Shown: positions 7,842 to 16,120 of the stretch, in pieces
Numbering within the stretch: the stretch's first letter is position 1
How the letters are laid out: every line of letters begins with the position of its first letter
Assembly (NCBI GenBank): GCA_050185825.1
Contig: JBFWZA010000026.1
Location: 1 to 64,000 of the forward strand
Reading direction: 5' to 3'
Length of the DNA: 64,000 nucleotides
Source of the DNA: SZUA-309 sp050185825
GTDB lineage: Bacteria > Pseudomonadota > Gammaproteobacteria > Pseudomonadales > Azotimanducaceae
Position numbers and translations under genes: made by a program
The notes under the pieces: model-generated
The model's input: only the letters and a program-made list of their open reading frames with translations
Told to the model about the DNA's origin: nothing
The model's database searches: none

Positions 7842-8666
7842 TCAGCGGCGATTCGCCTCGAACCAGGGCCGGGCGAAATCCACCACGTCCCTGGCCCGCA
7901 TGAGAATGGCCTCGGCTGCGCCGATCCTGCCCCGCCGTTCCCTGCCGGTGGCGGCGAAGGCCTCGCCGAGCGCCGGAAAGTCGTCGGAGCTCACCTTCAG
8001 CGGGCGGAAATTCTGCCAGCGCCGCTCGCCGTCGATCACGAGCGGCGCCCCTTCCGTGTGGCGGGTCTTCGACGGAAAGCTCGCCCGATCCTCTGCCAGA
8101 TGCAGCGCGGTATTGTTGCCGTGACCGACGCCGAGCAGCAGCACGTGGCCGTCGAGCGCATAGAGCTTGCCGATCGGGGAGGCGTCACCGAACAGGCAAT
8201 CCAGCGGGTGCTCCGCCACGATCCCGGCGGCGAGCGGCCCGAGTGCGGCGTGCGAGGTCTGCGGATGCCCGGAGCGCATCACACCCGGCCAGCAGCGGAA
8301 AGCTTCGGGGATGGCGCCCATGAGCCGGGTGGGCGTACGCGCCGGGTCGTAGGCGGGCATTTCCGCGCGGATCGTGTCCCACCACTGCTCGGGTGCGGGC
8401 GGGTGCCGCCAGTTCGCAGGATCCGACAGCTGCGCGGAGTGGGAAGGCATCATCAGCGTGCCGGTCTCGCCCAGCACGTCGATCAGCGCCTGCACCACGG
8501 TCTGGACCCCGCCCACCACCCAGCCGAGGCGGGAGAGCGCGCTGTGCACGTTGAGCAGCATGCCCGATTGCACGCCAAGGGCCCTGAGGTCGCGGGCGAG
8601 GCTCACCGGGGTAACGGGTGCGTCCGTCGCCGCCATCGCCTGCTGCTCGCCTGAGTCTTTCGCCAC
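7842..8666 (-). CDS. Aminoglycoside N(3)-acetyltransferase family protein
   Basis: Protein of 274 residues with the AAC(3)/YokD fold signature: LNVHSALSRLGWVVGGVQTVVQALIDVLGETGTLMMPSHSAQLSDPANWRHPPAPEQWW, FGDASPIGKLYALDGHVLLLGVGHGNNTALHLAED. The family moves acetyl from acetyl-CoA to an amino group. Chromosomal members often have unknown natural substrates, so resistance should not be assumed. Start: GTG 8666 with a strong AAGGAGG at 7-nt spacing, which sits in the loop of a CTGCTT/AAGCAG hairpin. An internal ATG at residue 11 is the alternative. First gene of an operon with greB. Confidence 0.85.
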   Translation of the reverse strand: MAKDSGEQQAMAATDAPVTPVSLARDLRALGVQSGMLLNVHSALSRLGWVVGGVQTVVQALIDVLGETGTLMMPSHSAQLSDPANWRHPPAPEQWWDTIRAEMPAYDPARTPTRLMGAIPEAFRCWPGVMRSGHPQTSHAALGPLAAGIVAEHPLDCLFGDASPIGKLYALDGHVLLLGVGHGNNTALHLAEDRASFPSKTRHTEGAPLVIDGERRWQNFRPLKVSSDDFPALGEAFAATGRERRGRIGAAEAILMRARDVVDFARPWFEANRR

Positions 8667-8778
8667 GCTGCTTCCTCCTTAAGCAGGTGTGCTCATAGAG
8701 CGAACAAGTCTAACGCCCGCTGTCTCGCTGCGTATACTCGGGCCGAGCGCCGGATCTTGACTGAGGGAGGCAAGCATC

Positions 8779-9318
8779 ATGCGCAGGCTCTACTACGTGG
8801 CGGACGATCTGCCCACCACCCGGGCCATCTCCGAGACCCTTCATCAGGAAGGCATCAGGGACTGGCACTTTCACGTGGTCGCGAAGGACGAAGACGGCCT
8901 CTATCGCCACCACATTCACTCGGCCACACCCATCCAGCAGTGTGACGTCGTGCACACGGGCGAGCGGTATGCGCTGGTCGGGGCGCTCATCGGCCTGGTG
9001 GCCGGCGTCGCTGCCTATCTGAGCTCGGAGCTGCCGGCCTACGCGGTGATCCTCTTCACGCTGCTGGCCGGGATGTTCGGCGGCTGGCTCGGCGGGATGG
9101 TCGGGTTGTCACGGGAGAACTATAAGCTCGAGCCCTTCCATGCGGAGATCGAGGCGGGCCGCTATCTCATCATGGTGGACGTCCGTCCGCACAGCCGGGC
9201 CCGGGTGCGGGAGATCATGAACATGGGTTTCCCGCGCGTGCGCTTCTGCGGCAAGGACACCACGCTGATCAACCCGTTCAAGAGCCCGCGGCAGATTCAT
9301 CCCCAGACCACGCACTGA
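8779..9318 (+). CDS. Hypothetical inner-membrane protein
   Basis: Not assigned to a named family. The 179-residue product has an N-terminal soluble part (MRRLYYVADDLPTTRAISETLHQEGI), a pair of membrane segments with Gly-rich turns (ALVGALIGLVAGVAAYL and AVILFTLLAGMFGGWLGGMVG, about residues 65-110) and a soluble C-terminus with a FHAEIEAGRYLIMVDV core. The layout resembles stress-associated membrane proteins in which two similar alpha/beta halves flank a helical hairpin. ATG 8779 has GGGAGG upstream. It is divergent from the AAC(3)-like gene. Confidence 0.75.
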   Translation: MRRLYYVADDLPTTRAISETLHQEGIRDWHFHVVAKDEDGLYRHHIHSATPIQQCDVVHTGERYALVGALIGLVAGVAAYLSSELPAYAVILFTLLAGMFGGWLGGMVGLSRENYKLEPFHAEIEAGRYLIMVDVRPHSRARVREIMNMGFPRVRFCGKDTTLINPFKSPRQIHPQTTH

Positions 9319-9327
9319 CGCGCCAGC

Positions 9328-10362
9328 TCAGCGGCGGGCGAATCGGGCGACCAGATCGTCCGCGGCGGGGCGCTCGATCAGCCCCCGGTCCGTGACGAGC
9401 GCGGTAACCAGCGCCGCCGGTGTCACGTCGAACGCCGGGTTGTAGGCCCCCACCCGAGCGGTGCCGGGTCCGAGCACCTCATCGGCGCTGCGCTGCTCGA
9501 TGACCACGTCGCCGCCGCTGGGCGTGGCCGGATCGAAGGTCGACGAGGGGCAGGCCACATAGAAGGGCACGCCGTAGTGACTGCAGAGCACGGCCAGGCC
9601 CAGGGTGCCGATCTTGTTCACCACGTCGCCATTGGCCGTCACTCGATCGGTGCCGACCAGCACCATGTCCACCTCTCCGGCCGCCATCAGGCTTGCCGCC
9701 GCCCCGTCGCAGAGCACGGTCACGTCGATCCCCGCCCGGGACAGCTCCCAGGCGGTGAGCCGCGATCCCTGCAGCAGCGGCCGGGTCTCGTCCGCATAGA
9801 CCCGGAACGGCACGCCGTCGGCGTGGGCCAGGTACAGCGGTGCGGTGGCGGTGCCAAGCTCGGATACGGCCAGCGCCCCGGCGTTGCAGTGGGTGAGCAC
9901 CCGGCAGCCGGGGGTGACGAGCGGTCGGCCGGCTGTGCCGATGGCGCGACAGATTCGGCGATCCTCCTCGTGAATGCACTGTGCTTCCCGGACCAGGCCA
10001 GCGTATCCGGGCGACTGCCTGCCGGCGGTCACAAGTCGGTCCACGGCCCAGGCCAGATTCACGGCGGTGGGCCTCGCGGATCTGAGCGCGGCGGCATTCC
10101 GGGCAAGCGCGTCGGCAAACCGCTCGGGCGGCACGTCGCGCATCACCACCGCCAGGCTGTAGGCGGCGGCGATGCCGATGGCAGGTGCGCCGCGAACCGC
10201 CAGCGTTCGAATCGCATCGATGGCGTCGGTCAGCGTCCTGATGGTGAGATAGCGGACCGTGTCCGGCAGCAGACGCTGGTCGAGCAGCTCGAGCGTGCCC
10301 TCCGTCCAGCGGACGGCGGCGGGCACCGGCTCGGAGCGGGCGGCCGTTTCCGATCCGCTCAT
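9328..10362 (-). CDS. mtnA: S-methyl-5-thioribose-1-phosphate isomerase
   Basis: Methionine salvage: converts methylthioribose-1-phosphate to methylthioribulose-1-phosphate. The 344-residue protein has RTLAVRGAPAIGIAAAYSLA near residue 55, the catalytic Cys in LTHCNAGALA and the catalytic Asp in VDMVLVGTDRVTANGDVVNKIGT, plus the closing GAYNPAFDVTPAALVTALVTDRG. The start ATG 10362 overlaps the upstream class II aldolase stop by 4 nt, so the two genes are translationally coupled. Recognition is firm. Confidence 0.95.
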   Translation of the reverse strand: MSGSETAARSEPVPAAVRWTEGTLELLDQRLLPDTVRYLTIRTLTDAIDAIRTLAVRGAPAIGIAAAYSLAVVMRDVPPERFADALARNAAALRSARPTAVNLAWAVDRLVTAGRQSPGYAGLVREAQCIHEEDRRICRAIGTAGRPLVTPGCRVLTHCNAGALAVSELGTATAPLYLAHADGVPFRVYADETRPLLQGSRLTAWELSRAGIDVTVLCDGAAASLMAAGEVDMVLVGTDRVTANGDVVNKIGTLGLAVLCSHYGVPFYVACPSSTFDPATPSGGDVVIEQRSADEVLGPGTARVGAYNPAFDVTPAALVTALVTDRGLIERPAADDLVARFARR

Positions 10363-11051
10363 TCGCCCAGCGCCCGCGCCAGGTAGCTCACCAGCAGGCC
10401 GCCCGTGTCGCGGGCCGTGGGGCCGCAGGAGAAGATGCCGTCGGTGTGCCCGAGGGTGGTGAACACCAGGGGCCGGGAGTGGTAGGCGGCCAGCAGCCGC
10501 GCGGTGGCGCCGACCATCTCCGGGGAGCCGTAGCGCACGTCCGCTTCCGTGGCCGGCAGCGCCAGATCTCCGGTGCGCTGCCAGATCTCCGGGCTGTGGC
10601 AGTGAAAGACCCACTGAATGCGGCTGTCGGCCGCATAGATCATGGCGTGCGTCAGGGTTTCGGACGACGGGGGCTGGGTGCCGATGGCGTCCACCCAGAA
10701 GCGCTCGAGATTGCAGTGCACGACCCGGGTCAGCTCCTCCTGGGTCAGGTCCACCACGGCGCCGGTCTGGCTCGCCGTGATCACGAACTCCCCCGGACGT
10801 TCCGGGTCGCGGGCGCTCAGGTTGCCGAAACCGAGCCCCTGGTAGCGTTCCGGGTCCTGGCCGACCAGCCCCAGACGCATGAGGATCTCCCGCCAGGCCT
10901 TGAGCTGAGAGAACAGCTTGGCGTCCGCGAGAGGCCCGTCGGGCACGTTCAGCGAGTAGGCGAACTGGATGACGCCTTCTTCGGTATCCGTGTCTCTTTC
11001 CGTATCCGTATCCGTATCCGTGTCCGTATCCGTATCCGCTTGCGTCGGCAT
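10359..11051 (-). CDS. Class II aldolase family protein, likely methylthioribulose-1-phosphate dehydratase
   Basis: Protein of 230 residues with the class II aldolase/adducin pattern: LGFGNLSARDP, FVITASQTGAV, the metal-binding HxH in WVFHCHSPEIW and a later His in TLGHTDGIFS. Direct coupling to mtnA suggests the next step of methionine salvage (MtnB), but this is inference; other class II aldolases would look similar. Odd feature: residues about 5-23 are an Asp-Thr run (DTDTDTDTDTDTERDTDTE) made by a hexanucleotide tandem repeat, probably a disordered tail of variable length. Confidence 0.75.
   Translation of the reverse strand: MPTQADTDTDTDTDTDTERDTDTEEGVIQFAYSLNVPDGPLADAKLFSQLKAWREILMRLGLVGQDPERYQGLGFGNLSARDPERPGEFVITASQTGAVVDLTQEELTRVVHCNLERFWVDAIGTQPPSSETLTHAMIYAADSRIQWVFHCHSPEIWQRTGDLALPATEADVRYGSPEMVGATARLLAAYHSRPLVFTTLGHTDGIFSCGPTARDTGGLLVSYLARALGE
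10984..11037. repeat. Hexanucleotide tandem repeat (GTATCC)n inside a coding region
   Basis: Nine 6-bp units in a row, six being exact GTATCC and three diverged. They encode the Asp-Thr tail at the N-terminus of the class II aldolase. The unit length keeps the frame, so copy-number change would only lengthen or shorten the tail. Confidence 0.85.
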
Positions 11052-11164
11052 GGTGCGTTCCGATCTGCCCGACCGATGATGCTGTCGCGGCGGTGCCCGG
11101 CCGATTCCAGGCTGCCTGAGAAGGAGTAGAATCCCGCCGAATCCGCAACCAAGGATGCCACGTT

Positions 11165-11998
11165 TTGCGTGTGGAAAAAGCCGCCGGCGCGCTGGGCGCC
11201 TATGTGAGTGGCATCTCGCTCGCCGATGCCGCGAAGTCGAACGATCTGTTCGGCGAGATCAGGCATGCGCTGCTCACGCACCAGGTGCTCTTCTTCCGCG
11301 ATCAGGCACTGGCGCCAGTGGAGTATCAGGCTTTTGCCCGCTGCTTCGGTCAGGTGGAGGCCCACCCCGCGTACGACACGGTGCCGGGTGCGCCGGACGT
11401 GCAGATCCTGGAGAGCACGCCGGAAAAACCCAGCAAGATCGAGGTGTGGCACACGGACATGACCTTCCGGCCGGCGCCGCCGTCCATCACCCTGCTGCAC
11501 GGCCAGGTCATCCCGCCCTTCGGCGGCGACACGATGTGGGCGAGCATCGGCGCCGCCTACGACGGGCTTTCCGCGCCCATGAAACGGCTGGTGGACGAGC
11601 TCGAGGCCGTGCACGACTTCCGGCACGGCTTTCAGGAGAGCCTGGCCGAGCCGGGCGGTCCGGAGCGGCTGGCACCCGCCATCGCCCAGAACCCGCCGGT
11701 GACCCACCCGCTGGTGGTGACCCACCCGGAAACGGGGCGCCGGGTGCTCTATGTGAACGCGCTGTTCACCACCCACGTCGTCGGCCTCACCAAGCCCGAG
11801 AGCCGGATGCTGCTCGAGTTTCTCTACCGGCACATCGTCACCGAGGAGTACACGGTGCGGCTCACCTGGGCGAAGCACACGGTGGCCATCTGGGACAACC
11901 GCGCGACCCAGCACAAGCCGGTCAACGACTTCTTCCCCCAGCACCGCAAGATGCACCGGGTCACCATCGCCGGTGAGCGGCCGCGAAGGGCGGCCTGA
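11165..11998 (+). CDS. TauD/TfdA family Fe(II)/2-oxoglutarate dioxygenase, copy 1
   Basis: Protein of 277 residues. The N-terminus (RVEKAAGALGAYVSGISLADA) is typical of TauD/TfdA enzymes. The facial triad is visible as HxD in EVWHTDMTF (residues about 98-100) and the distal His in WDNRATQHKPVNDF, followed by the 2-oxoglutarate Arg in HRKMHRVTI. These enzymes hydroxylate a substrate such as taurine or a phenoxyacetate; the real substrate is unknown. The start is TTG 11165 (GTG 11171 possible), with no in-frame ATG nearby. It is divergent from the mtn operon and is followed 10 nt later by a paralogue. Confidence 0.88.
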   Translation: MRVEKAAGALGAYVSGISLADAAKSNDLFGEIRHALLTHQVLFFRDQALAPVEYQAFARCFGQVEAHPAYDTVPGAPDVQILESTPEKPSKIEVWHTDMTFRPAPPSITLLHGQVIPPFGGDTMWASIGAAYDGLSAPMKRLVDELEAVHDFRHGFQESLAEPGGPERLAPAIAQNPPVTHPLVVTHPETGRRVLYVNALFTTHVVGLTKPESRMLLEFLYRHIVTEEYTVRLTWAKHTVAIWDNRATQHKPVNDFFPQHRKMHRVTIAGERPRRAA

Positions 11999-12008
11999 GT
12001 CCGGGCAG

Positions 12009-12845
12009 ATGGACGGCTGGCAGCGGCTGGTGGGCGCGCTCGGCGCCGAACGCAGCGATCTCGCCTTTGCCGAGGCGGATCCCGAGGCGCTGCGTGCGGC
12101 CCTCGACATCCACAAGCTGCTGGTGCTGCGCGATCAGTCCCTGACGCCGGAGACGTTCACCCGGGCTGCCGCCCGGCTCGGCGCGCTGGACGTCTACCCC
12201 TACGCCCGGGCCATGGACGGGTTTCCGCACGTGGTGCGGGTGCTGAAGGCGCCGGAGGATACCTCGAACTTCGGCGGCGCCTGGCACTCGGACACCGCCT
12301 ACCTGACGGAGCCACCGGCGATCACCCTGCTGCTGGCGGTGGACGTTCCGGAGCAGGGCGGCGACACGCTGTTCGCCGATTCGGTGGCGGCGTTCGAGCG
12401 CCTGTCACCGGCCTTTCAGACTTTTCTGCGCGGACTGACCGGCCACAACACCGCGGGCCTGGTGCACGGTGCGGACGGCCGTCATGCCAGCGTGGCCGGC
12501 CAGAGCGTGCCGAAGCAGAGCACCAACGAGCTGGCGGAAGCGGAGCATCCGCTGGTCATCGCGACGCGCAGCGGCAGCGAAGCCCTCTACTTCAGCCTCA
12601 TTCACACCAGCCACTTCTCCGGGATGACCCGTCAGGAGAGCCTGCCGCTGCTCGAGCAGCTGCACGCCGCGGTGACCGCGCCGGAAAACACCAGCCGGCT
12701 GCGTTGGCGGACGGGGACGCTCGCGATCTGGGACAACCGGACGGTGCAGCACTACCCGCTCAACGACTATCCGGGCCGGCGCCGGGAGATGCACCGGATC
12801 ATTCTCCAGGGGGATCGTCCGCTGCGGGCGCACCGGCGCGCCTGA
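12009..12845 (+). CDS. TauD/TfdA family Fe(II)/2-oxoglutarate dioxygenase, copy 2
   Basis: Protein of 278 residues, paralogous to the preceding gene. HxD is seen in AWHSDTAYL, the distal His in WDNRTVQHYPLNDY and the Arg in RREMHRIIL. The N-terminus is more diverged than that of copy 1. The two genes are 10 nt apart in the same direction and form an operon, so they may act on related substrates or in sequence. ATG 12009 is used although no strong ribosome-binding site is seen. The substrate is unknown. Confidence 0.87.
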   Translation: MDGWQRLVGALGAERSDLAFAEADPEALRAALDIHKLLVLRDQSLTPETFTRAAARLGALDVYPYARAMDGFPHVVRVLKAPEDTSNFGGAWHSDTAYLTEPPAITLLLAVDVPEQGGDTLFADSVAAFERLSPAFQTFLRGLTGHNTAGLVHGADGRHASVAGQSVPKQSTNELAEAEHPLVIATRSGSEALYFSLIHTSHFSGMTRQESLPLLEQLHAAVTAPENTSRLRWRTGTLAIWDNRTVQHYPLNDYPGRRREMHRIILQGDRPLRAHRRA

Positions 12846-12851
12846 GCGCGT

Positions 12852-13511
12852 CTACCAGCTCGACGCGGCGTCCGCAGCACCCGGTGTGACGGCGGCTAGC
12901 CGCTGCCGTTCGAGCACCCAGGCCCGGAACTCCGCATCGTTCGTGTCGGCCGCCGCCATGGCGTCGAGCAGACGTGCAGCGAGCGCCAGGTCGTTTCGGA
13001 AGAGCATCAGGTAGGCGTCCTTCGCCTCGGTGAGCATGCCGAGGGCGAGATAGGCCTCGCCCCGGTACTCGATGGCGGGATAGAAGTCGGGTCTGATCTC
13101 GAGCGCGAAGTTGTACGCCCCCAGCGCCTTGCGGTAGTCGCCCGTGCTGCGCAGCGCGAAGCCCAGCTCGTTGGCCGCTTCCACGTAGTCGAGATCGAGC
13201 TTCAGTGCCCGTCCCTGGACCTGCACCGCGGCCTGGTAAGCCGCCCGGGCCTCGTCGAGCAGGCGGGCCCGCTCGTCCTCGTCCGTGGTCGCCGCCGCGG
13301 CCGCCTCGAGCGCCAGTGCGGTTTCCTTGTGGGCCAGACCTTCCCGGTAATAGGTGAGCGCCGCCTCGTCGGGCGTCTGCCCGTCCGGCGCCTGCTCGAC
13401 GCCGTCGCCGGGTGTGCCGGCGCCGCCGGCAGGCTGCGCGAACACGAGCAGCAGGCATAGCAGCGCCGTGACAGCAGGCTGGCAGAGGGTGGTGTGCTTC
13501 GCGATCTTCAC
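12852..13511 (-). CDS. Secreted TPR-repeat protein
   Basis: Protein of 219 residues with a signal peptide (TALLCLLLVFAQPAGGAG, cleavage near residue 31). TPR-like repeats follow: LDYVEAANELGFALRSTGDYRKALGAYNFALEIRP and DFYPAIEYRGEAYLALGMLTEAKDAYLMLFR, about residues 105-175. Such proteins act as scaffolds in the periplasm; the partner is unknown. It is convergent with the TauD pair and divergent from the SnoaL-like gene. Confidence 0.8.
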   Translation of the reverse strand: MKIAKHTTLCQPAVTALLCLLLVFAQPAGGAGTPGDGVEQAPDGQTPDEAALTYYREGLAHKETALALEAAAAATTDEDERARLLDEARAAYQAAVQVQGRALKLDLDYVEAANELGFALRSTGDYRKALGAYNFALEIRPDFYPAIEYRGEAYLALGMLTEAKDAYLMLFRNDLALAARLLDAMAAADTNDAEFRAWVLERQRLAAVTPGAADAASSW

Positions 13512-13614
13512 GCTGCCCAGTGTACTACCTCTTGATGGACGGGACCGCCGCGGCTACTGTGCTCGGCCCGGCCGCGGCGGCAGCCGCCGACGCGGTGAAA
13601 AACCAGGAGTTCCG

Positions 13615-14091
13615 ATGAGTCACCCCAGCCGTCCCTTCACCATCGCCACCCTCCTGACGCTGCTCGTTCTGGCGATGCCGGCGGCGGCGGACGACCGTGC
13701 CGCGGCGGTAGAGGAGGCCGAGTCGAAGGCCGTGGCCGTGATGGACGCCTTCCTGGCGGCCTTCAACGCCTCCGACGTGGCCGCCTGGGCCGACACGCTG
13801 CTCTTTCCCCATGTGCGCATGGCCAGCGGTCAGGTGCACGTCTATCCGGACCGGGCCGCCTTCGTGAAGGCCATGGACATGACCGCGTTCGCCGCGCAGA
13901 CCGGCTGGCGCTACAGCACCTGGGACGACATGGCCGTGGTGCAGTCGTCACCGGACAAGGTGCACATCCGCGTCCGCTTCTCGCGCTTCGACGGCGACGA
14001 CGCGCTGATTGCGAGCTACGACTCCCTCTACATCATCGAGCAGGTGGACGGTCGCTGGGGCGTGCGGGCGCGCTCCAGCTTCGCGCCGTGA
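13615..14091 (+). CDS. Secreted NTF2/SnoaL-like domain protein
   Basis: Protein of 158 residues. It has a signal peptide (FTIATLLTLLVLAMPAAADD, cleavage near residue 25) and then an NTF2-like alpha+beta cone domain (VAVMDAFLAAFNASDVAAWADTLLFPHVRMASG ... VDGRWGVRARSSFAP). Bacterial members include ketosteroid-isomerase-like and binding proteins of unknown role. ATG 13615 follows AGGAG at good spacing. It lies 16 nt before the PLP-enzyme gene and may be co-transcribed with it. Confidence 0.8.
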   Translation: MSHPSRPFTIATLLTLLVLAMPAAADDRAAAVEEAESKAVAVMDAFLAAFNASDVAAWADTLLFPHVRMASGQVHVYPDRAAFVKAMDMTAFAAQTGWRYSTWDDMAVVQSSPDKVHIRVRFSRFDGDDALIASYDSLYIIEQVDGRWGVRARSSFAP

Positions 14092-14107
14092 CCGTGGGGC
14101 TGCAGAC

Positions 14108-15280
14108 ATGACGGACGATCGCTGGCCGAAGTCGGAGTTCGGTTTCGAGACCCGGGCCATTCATGCGGGCCAGGCGCCGGACCCCACCACCGGTGCGGTG
14201 GTGACCCCCGTGTACCTGTCCTCCACCTTCCGGCACACGGCGCCCGGTGAGTTCGCCGGCTACGACTACTCCCGGGCAGGCAACCCGACACGTGCGGCGT
14301 TCGAAACCTGTGTGGCCAATCTGGAAGGCGCCCGGTTCGGCTTCGCCATGGCGTCCGGATGCCTGGGTGCCACCACGGCCATGCACCTGTTGAGCCAGGG
14401 CGACCATGTGGTGGCCTGCGACGACATGTACGGCGGCACCTACCGGCTGTTCGAGAGCGTGTTCAGGCGCTCGGGCCTGGACTTCAGCTATGTCGACCTC
14501 GCAGACCCAGAGTCGCTCACCGAGGCGCTCAAGCCCAACACGCGCATGGTCTGGATCGAATCCCCCACCAACCCGCTGATGAAGCTGGTGGATATTGCGC
14601 GCACGGCGGAGATCGCGCACGCGGCCGGCGCGCTGCTCATGGTGGACAACACGTTCATGAGCCCGTACTTCCAGCGGCCCATCGAGCTGGGTGCGGATCT
14701 GGTCCTGCACTCCACCACTAAGTACATCAACGGGCACAGCGATCTGATCGGCGGCGTGGTGATCACCGACGACGAGACGCTCGCCACCGAGCTCGATTTC
14801 CTGAACAAATCCATGGGCGGCATACAGTCCACCTTCGACAGCTGGCTGTGTCTCAGAAGCCTGAAGACGCTGGCGGTGCGCATGCGGGCCCACGAGTCGA
14901 ACGCCATGGCCGTTGCCCGGTTTCTGGAAGCCCACCCGAAGGTCACCTCCGTCGCCTACCCGGGCCTGCCGAGCCACCCGCAGCACGCGCTGGCCAAGCG
15001 CCAGGCCAGCGGCTTCGGCGGCATGCTGTCCGTCACGCTCGCCGGCGGGCTGGCTGCGGCGAAGCGGGTGATGGCGGGCGTGTCCGTGTTCACCCTGGCC
15101 GAGAGTCTGGGTGGGGTGGAGTCGCTCATCGAGCATCCCGGGCTCATGACCCATGCCAGCCTGTCCGCGGAGAAGCAGGCCGAGGTGGGCATATCGCCGG
15201 GACTCCTGCGCCTGTCCGTGGGCATCGAGTCGGAGGCGGACCTGGTCCGGGACCTGGACACCGCGCTGGCAGGGGCCTGA
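14108..15280 (+). CDS. PLP-dependent trans-sulfuration enzyme (cystathionine gamma-lyase/beta-lyase type)
   Basis: Protein of 390 residues of the Cys/Met metabolism family. Seen are ETRAIHAGQAPDPTTGAVVTPVYLSSTF, YDYSRAGNPTRAAFE, VVACDDMYGGTYRLFE and the PLP-binding Lys in HSTTKYINGHSDLIGG (about residue 207). SVGIESEADLVRDLDTAL closes the protein. The order of motifs fits cystathionine gamma-lyase or gamma-synthase; the exact reaction cannot be fixed by eye. ATG 14108 is selected because it precedes the conserved N-terminus. Its stop overlaps the next start (TGATG). Confidence 0.88.
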   Translation: MTDDRWPKSEFGFETRAIHAGQAPDPTTGAVVTPVYLSSTFRHTAPGEFAGYDYSRAGNPTRAAFETCVANLEGARFGFAMASGCLGATTAMHLLSQGDHVVACDDMYGGTYRLFESVFRRSGLDFSYVDLADPESLTEALKPNTRMVWIESPTNPLMKLVDIARTAEIAHAAGALLMVDNTFMSPYFQRPIELGADLVLHSTTKYINGHSDLIGGVVITDDETLATELDFLNKSMGGIQSTFDSWLCLRSLKTLAVRMRAHESNAMAVARFLEAHPKVTSVAYPGLPSHPQHALAKRQASGFGGMLSVTLAGGLAAAKRVMAGVSVFTLAESLGGVESLIEHPGLMTHASLSAEKQAEVGISPGLLRLSVGIESEADLVRDLDTALAGA

Positions 15281-15720
15281 TGCGGATCGACGATCTGGAC
15301 CGGCACCTGCCCGATGCCGGCAGCCTCCACCGGGCGGCGGTGCCGCTCGGCATGTACCTGGCCTGGTGCGGCAACCTGCACCTTCTCTCCGCAGGCTTCC
15401 AGCAGACGCACGAGCTGGCGCTGACCCGGCTGCGCTACCGGGACCTGAGCCCTGCCGAGTTCCTCACCGCCTGCTCCGGCGGGCACCTCGATGCCGCGGA
15501 TCTCTCCGACGAGGGCCGGGCCTTCACCGAGGCCTACTATGCGGATTACCTGTCCGAGTTCCGGGAGACGTTCGGCTGCGATCCCTACGACGTGTCCGAC
15601 GACTGGCCTCACTACGACCGGATTGCCCCCGTGCTGACCCGGCACCTGATGGCCTGGAAGCAGGGTGAGCGCAGGTCCGGTCACGATGCGCCTCGGAAGT
15701 GGTGGCAGGTGTGGCGGTGA
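15280..15720 (+). CDS. Hypothetical protein
   Basis: A soluble 146-residue protein that I do not recognise. Aromatic and acidic residues are frequent in VPLGMYLAWCGNLHLLSAGF, FTEAYYADYLSEFRETFG and DVSDDWPHYDRIAPVLTRHLMAWK. There is no signal peptide or membrane segment. Its ATG overlaps the stop of the PLP enzyme by 1 nt, and the GNAT gene begins 5 nt after its end, so three genes form an operon. The context suggests a housekeeping role, but no function can be assigned. Confidence 0.75.
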   Translation: MRIDDLDRHLPDAGSLHRAAVPLGMYLAWCGNLHLLSAGFQQTHELALTRLRYRDLSPAEFLTACSGGHLDAADLSDEGRAFTEAYYADYLSEFRETFGCDPYDVSDDWPHYDRIAPVLTRHLMAWKQGERRSGHDAPRKWWQVWR

Positions 15721-15724
15721 GGCC

Positions 15725-16120
15725 GTGACGACGCGCCGCTCCTTCACCCTGAAGGACATCCACGTCTACCGTCCGTATCCGGACGAGATCCCCTACGAGC
15801 TGCTCGAGCTGGCTGGTGCTGCCGACGGGCACACGGACGTGGACCTGATGCGGGTGGCCAAGCTCGACGGCGAGGCGGTGGGTGTCTATCAGCTCCGTGT
15901 GCTGACCCCTACCTGCTACGAGCTGATCGCGCTCGCGGTAGCGCCGGATTGCCGGCACCGCGGTCTCGGCCGCTGGCTGCTCGGCCACGCCATCGGCATC
16001 GCCGAGTCGAGGGGCGGCCGGGAGATCCGGTGCCGCGCGGCCGAGGCGCGGGGCCTCTTCGCGCGGACCGGATTCGTGGCCGAGGGCGACACCCTGGTGC
16101 TGAGGCTCATCCCCGAGTAG
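15725..16120 (+). CDS. GNAT family N-acetyltransferase
   Basis: Protein of 131 residues with the acetyl-CoA-binding motif A (LIALAVAPDCRHRGLGRWLLGHAIGIAESRG; RHRGLG is the Q/RxxGxG/A loop) and the late GLFARTGFVAEGDTLVLRL. It transfers acetyl from acetyl-CoA to an unknown amine. The start is GTG 15725, five nt after the previous stop. Its last 14 nt overlap the end of the convergent citrate synthase gene. Confidence 0.85.
   Translation: MTTRRSFTLKDIHVYRPYPDEIPYELLELAGAADGHTDVDLMRVAKLDGEAVGVYQLRVLTPTCYELIALAVAPDCRHRGLGRWLLGHAIGIAESRGGREIRCRAAEARGLFARTGFVAEGDTLVLRLIPE

Noticed and set aside
7842..8666. Acquired aminoglycoside resistance gene
   Set aside because: Family membership is clear, but the gene sits in an operon with greB with host-like composition; chromosomal homologues of unknown substrate are common.
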